In this document: positions 12,961-14,497 of the stretch, one piece after another
How positions within the stretch are numbered: position 1 is the first letter of the stretch
Layout of the letters: each line of letters starts with the position of its first letter
Assembly (NCBI GenBank): GCA_005788585.1
Contig: SYBY01000343.1
Coordinates: forward strand, 1-14,497
Direction: 5' to 3'
Source: Actinomycetota bacterium
GTDB lineage: Bacteria; Actinomycetota; Thermoleophilia; Solirubrobacterales; Solirubrobacteraceae
DNA length: 14,497 nucleotides
Program-made: the position numbers and the translations under genes
Notes under the pieces: model-generated
What the model was told of the DNA's origin: nothing
Databases searched by the model: none
What the model saw: only the letters and a program-made list of their open reading frames with translations

Positions 12961-14442
12961 TCAGGCGATGGCGACCGCGCCCCCACGGCGCGGATCGCCG
13001 CCGCCTGACAGCGCGCCGCCCGGCGTCCGCCGGATCGCCTGGACCCCGCCGAAGAAGAGGTTCCGCGACCGGAACGGCGCCACCGCCCGGCCCGCGCGCT
13101 CGAGCAGATCGACCGGGACGCCAGGCTCGGCGTAGACGACACCGCTCTCGAAGTGTGCGCGCGGCGCGTCGACCGCCTCCTGCGCGTCGAGCCCGTGGTC
13201 GACGATCCCGACGATCGTCTGCAGCAGCGCCGAGCGGATGCGGTTCGACCCCGCGCTGCCCAGTACCGCCTCCACGTCGTGCGGGTCGCCCCGGGTGACG
13301 ACCGTCGGCGCCATCATCGACGGCATCCGCCGGCCCGGCGGCGCCGTGTGGAACCCCATCGGGCTGAGGTCCTCCTCGCCCATGATGTTGTTCACATGGA
13401 TGCCGGTGCCGGGGACGACGACGCCCGCGCCCTCCCCGTTCGTGCAGGTCACCGCGCACGCCAGGCCCTCGCCGTCGAGCACCGAGATGTGGGTCGTGGA
13501 GCCCAGGCGCATCGCCAGGAAGGTGTCGAGGAAGCCGGGCTCGTCGAGGCCGTCGACGAACGCGTCGGTGCGCGCGGTCTGCGCGGCGTCCATTGCGTCG
13601 ACCACCGCGGTGAGCGGTGGCGGCGACGGCGCGCGGTCGAGCAGGCCGAGGCTGTACGCGAGCAGGATGCCACCGGCGCTCGGGGGCGGATTCGTCAGGA
13701 CCTCGCGCCCCCGGTAGGCGACGCGCGCGGGCGCTCGCGGCACCGCCGCGTAGGTCGCGAGGTCCGTGGGCGTCAGCACCCCGCCGCGCTCGTCGAGCCA
13801 CGCGACGACGGCGTCGGCGAGGTCCCCGCGGTAGAACGGCTCGGCCCCCTCGGTGCCGAGGCGATCGATCGCGTCGCCCATCTCACCGAAGCGGAACCGC
13901 TCGCCCGCGCGCAGCGGTCGCCCACCCGGGGCGAACACGCCGCGGGCCTCGGGCGTCGACAGCAGGATGCCCGCGAGGATCTCGAAGACGTAGGCCTGCG
14001 GCTGGTTGAGCACGACGCCCTCGCGGGCCAGCCGCGCGGCGGGTGCGGTGAGCTGGTCCAGGGGCACGGTCCCCCACCGCCGGGACGCCTCGACGATGCC
14101 CGCCGGGTTGCCGTACGGCCCGCACGACGCCGGGCCGACGTGGAAGATCTGCACCGCGTCGCCGAACGACACCGACACGGGGATGAGCGCCGCCTGCGCG
14201 GCGTGCGCCTCGGGACCCAATCCCGGGGCGCCCACGAAGAAGTCCAGGAGCGTCGGCTCGACGCCCGGCCCCGCGACGAGCAGGTAGCCGCCCGCGCCTG
14301 GGCCGGTGAGCAGCGGCTCGGCGGTCCACGACGCGAGCATCGCGGCGATGGCCGCGTCGACGGCGTTGCCCCCGGCGCGCAGGACCTGCGCGCCGGCATC
14401 CGCGGAGACGGGATGGCCGGCGGCGACGACGCCGCCGGTCAT
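12961..14442 (-). CDS. Gamma-glutamyltransferase family protein (cytosolic, Ntn hydrolase)
   Basis: 493 aa, ATG at 14440-14442. The N-terminus GGVVAAGHPVSADAGAQVLR followed by AGGNAVDAAIAA is the standard GGT opening, without a signal peptide, so it should be cytosolic. The precursor should self-cleave before Thr316 in STTHISVLDGEG, the new catalytic N-terminus, leaving a small subunit of 178 residues. NPPPSAGG, CTNGEGAGVVVPGTGIHVNN and GEEDLSP follow the short bacterial GGT pattern. At the oxyanion-hole site E. coli has Ser462-Ser463; here the aligned pair is Ser375-Met376 (RMPSMMAPT), and the Gly-Gly pair becomes Gly-Ser (GSAGSNRIR). Glutathione or gamma-glutamyl peptide turnover is the family role, but a cephalosporin-acylase-like or other amidase activity is possible. 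It starts 3 bp after the preceding gene's stop, so it is likely in an operon. Only 11 bp separate it from the convergent chemoreceptor. Confidence 0.92.
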   Translation of the reverse strand: MTGGVVAAGHPVSADAGAQVLRAGGNAVDAAIAAMLASWTAEPLLTGPGAGGYLLVAGPGVEPTLLDFFVGAPGLGPEAHAAQAALIPVSVSFGDAVQIFHVGPASCGPYGNPAGIVEASRRWGTVPLDQLTAPAARLAREGVVLNQPQAYVFEILAGILLSTPEARGVFAPGGRPLRAGERFRFGEMGDAIDRLGTEGAEPFYRGDLADAVVAWLDERGGVLTPTDLATYAAVPRAPARVAYRGREVLTNPPPSAGGILLAYSLGLLDRAPSPPPLTAVVDAMDAAQTARTDAFVDGLDEPGFLDTFLAMRLGSTTHISVLDGEGLACAVTCTNGEGAGVVVPGTGIHVNNIMGEEDLSPMGFHTAPPGRRMPSMMAPTVVTRGDPHDVEAVLGSAGSNRIRSALLQTIVGIVDHGLDAQEAVDAPRAHFESGVVYAEPGVPVDLLERAGRAVAPFRSRNLFFGGVQAIRRTPGGALSGGGDPRRGGAVAIA

Positions 14443-14445
14443 CGA

Positions 14446-14497
14446 TCAGCCTCGGGGAACGAACTCAGGGACGTCGAGCTGGTTGACGCCCAGCCCG
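14446..14497 (-). CDS. 3' end of an unidentified CDS, possibly ftsZ
   Basis: The last 16 codons and TGA stop of a gene that enters from the right edge; the residues are GLGVNQLDVPEFVPRG. The frame is inferred from the tight TGATCGATG junction with the gamma-glutamyltransferase. LDVPEFVPR resembles the conserved C-terminal peptide of FtsZ (for example LDIPxFLR), the binding site for FtsA, SepF and ZipA. Sixteen residues are too few for a firm assignment; any protein with this ending would fit. Confidence 0.5.
   Translation of the reverse strand, partial: GLGVNQLDVPEFVPRG

Noticed and set aside
11102..13801. 899-codon open frame on the minus strand across the chemoreceptor and part of the gamma-glutamyltransferase
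   Set aside because: It is the GC-rich antisense shadow of two clear genes; its product is low-complexity Arg/Ala/Gly/Asp-Leu repeats mirroring the receptor's coiled coil, with no domain.

Overview
The window is very GC-rich, densely packed bacterial chromosome. Third codon positions are almost all G or C, GTG starts occur, and adjacent genes overlap by 4 bp. Gene content (mycobacterial-type MT/GH57/GT4 operon, iron-sulfur photolyase, actinobacterial-style short cytosolic gamma-glutamyltransferase) suggests a high-GC actinobacterium, perhaps Thermoleophilia/Solirubrobacterales. That placement is inference; no rRNA or taxonomic marker is present. There is no gene-free stretch over 300 bases; the largest gap is about 165 bp (10952-11116).

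Left region, 1-2237, minus strand: three genes coupled by 4-bp ATGA overlaps: a methyltransferase, a GH57 alpha-glucan branching enzyme, and the first 37 codons of a GT4 glucosyltransferase. Order, orientation and sequence motifs match the mycobacterial Rv3030-Rv3031-Rv3032 genes of methylglucose lipopolysaccharide (MGLP) synthesis. A second, ubiE-like methyltransferase is divergent from it (2292-3215, plus).

Middle region, 3190-9436: an iron-sulfur (PhrB/FeS-BCP, 6-4 type) photolyase and a class I CPD photolyase lie on the minus strand on either side of an orphan polytopic membrane protein and a divergent P450/TetR pair. The P450/TetR pair is flanked by two directly repeated, nearly identical 49-bp hairpin sequences (4707-4755 and 6888-6936). 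Each copy supplies the last eight codons and the TAG stop of the minus-strand gene beside it. Without the P450/TetR segment and one repeat, the three minus-strand genes would be contiguous: class I photolyase, membrane protein, FeS photolyase. The P450-TetR intergenic region has two copies of an 18-bp palindrome exactly 42 bp apart, most likely the TetR operators.

Right region, 9478-14497: a stand-alone LON substrate-binding-domain protein (plus) convergent with an EamA transporter (minus, 56-bp overlap); a complete methyl-accepting chemotaxis protein (plus) behind a good FliA/sigma28-type promoter; a cytosolic gamma-glutamyltransferase (minus); and, 3 bp upstream of it, the last 16 codons of another minus-strand gene whose tail resembles the FtsZ C-terminal peptide.

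Several divergent genes (methyltransferase pair, LON, EamA) have a TANNNT hexamer 8-9 nt before the start codon and no Shine-Dalgarno, as expected for leaderless transcripts. The P450 and chemotaxis genes instead carry clear Shine-Dalgarno sites.
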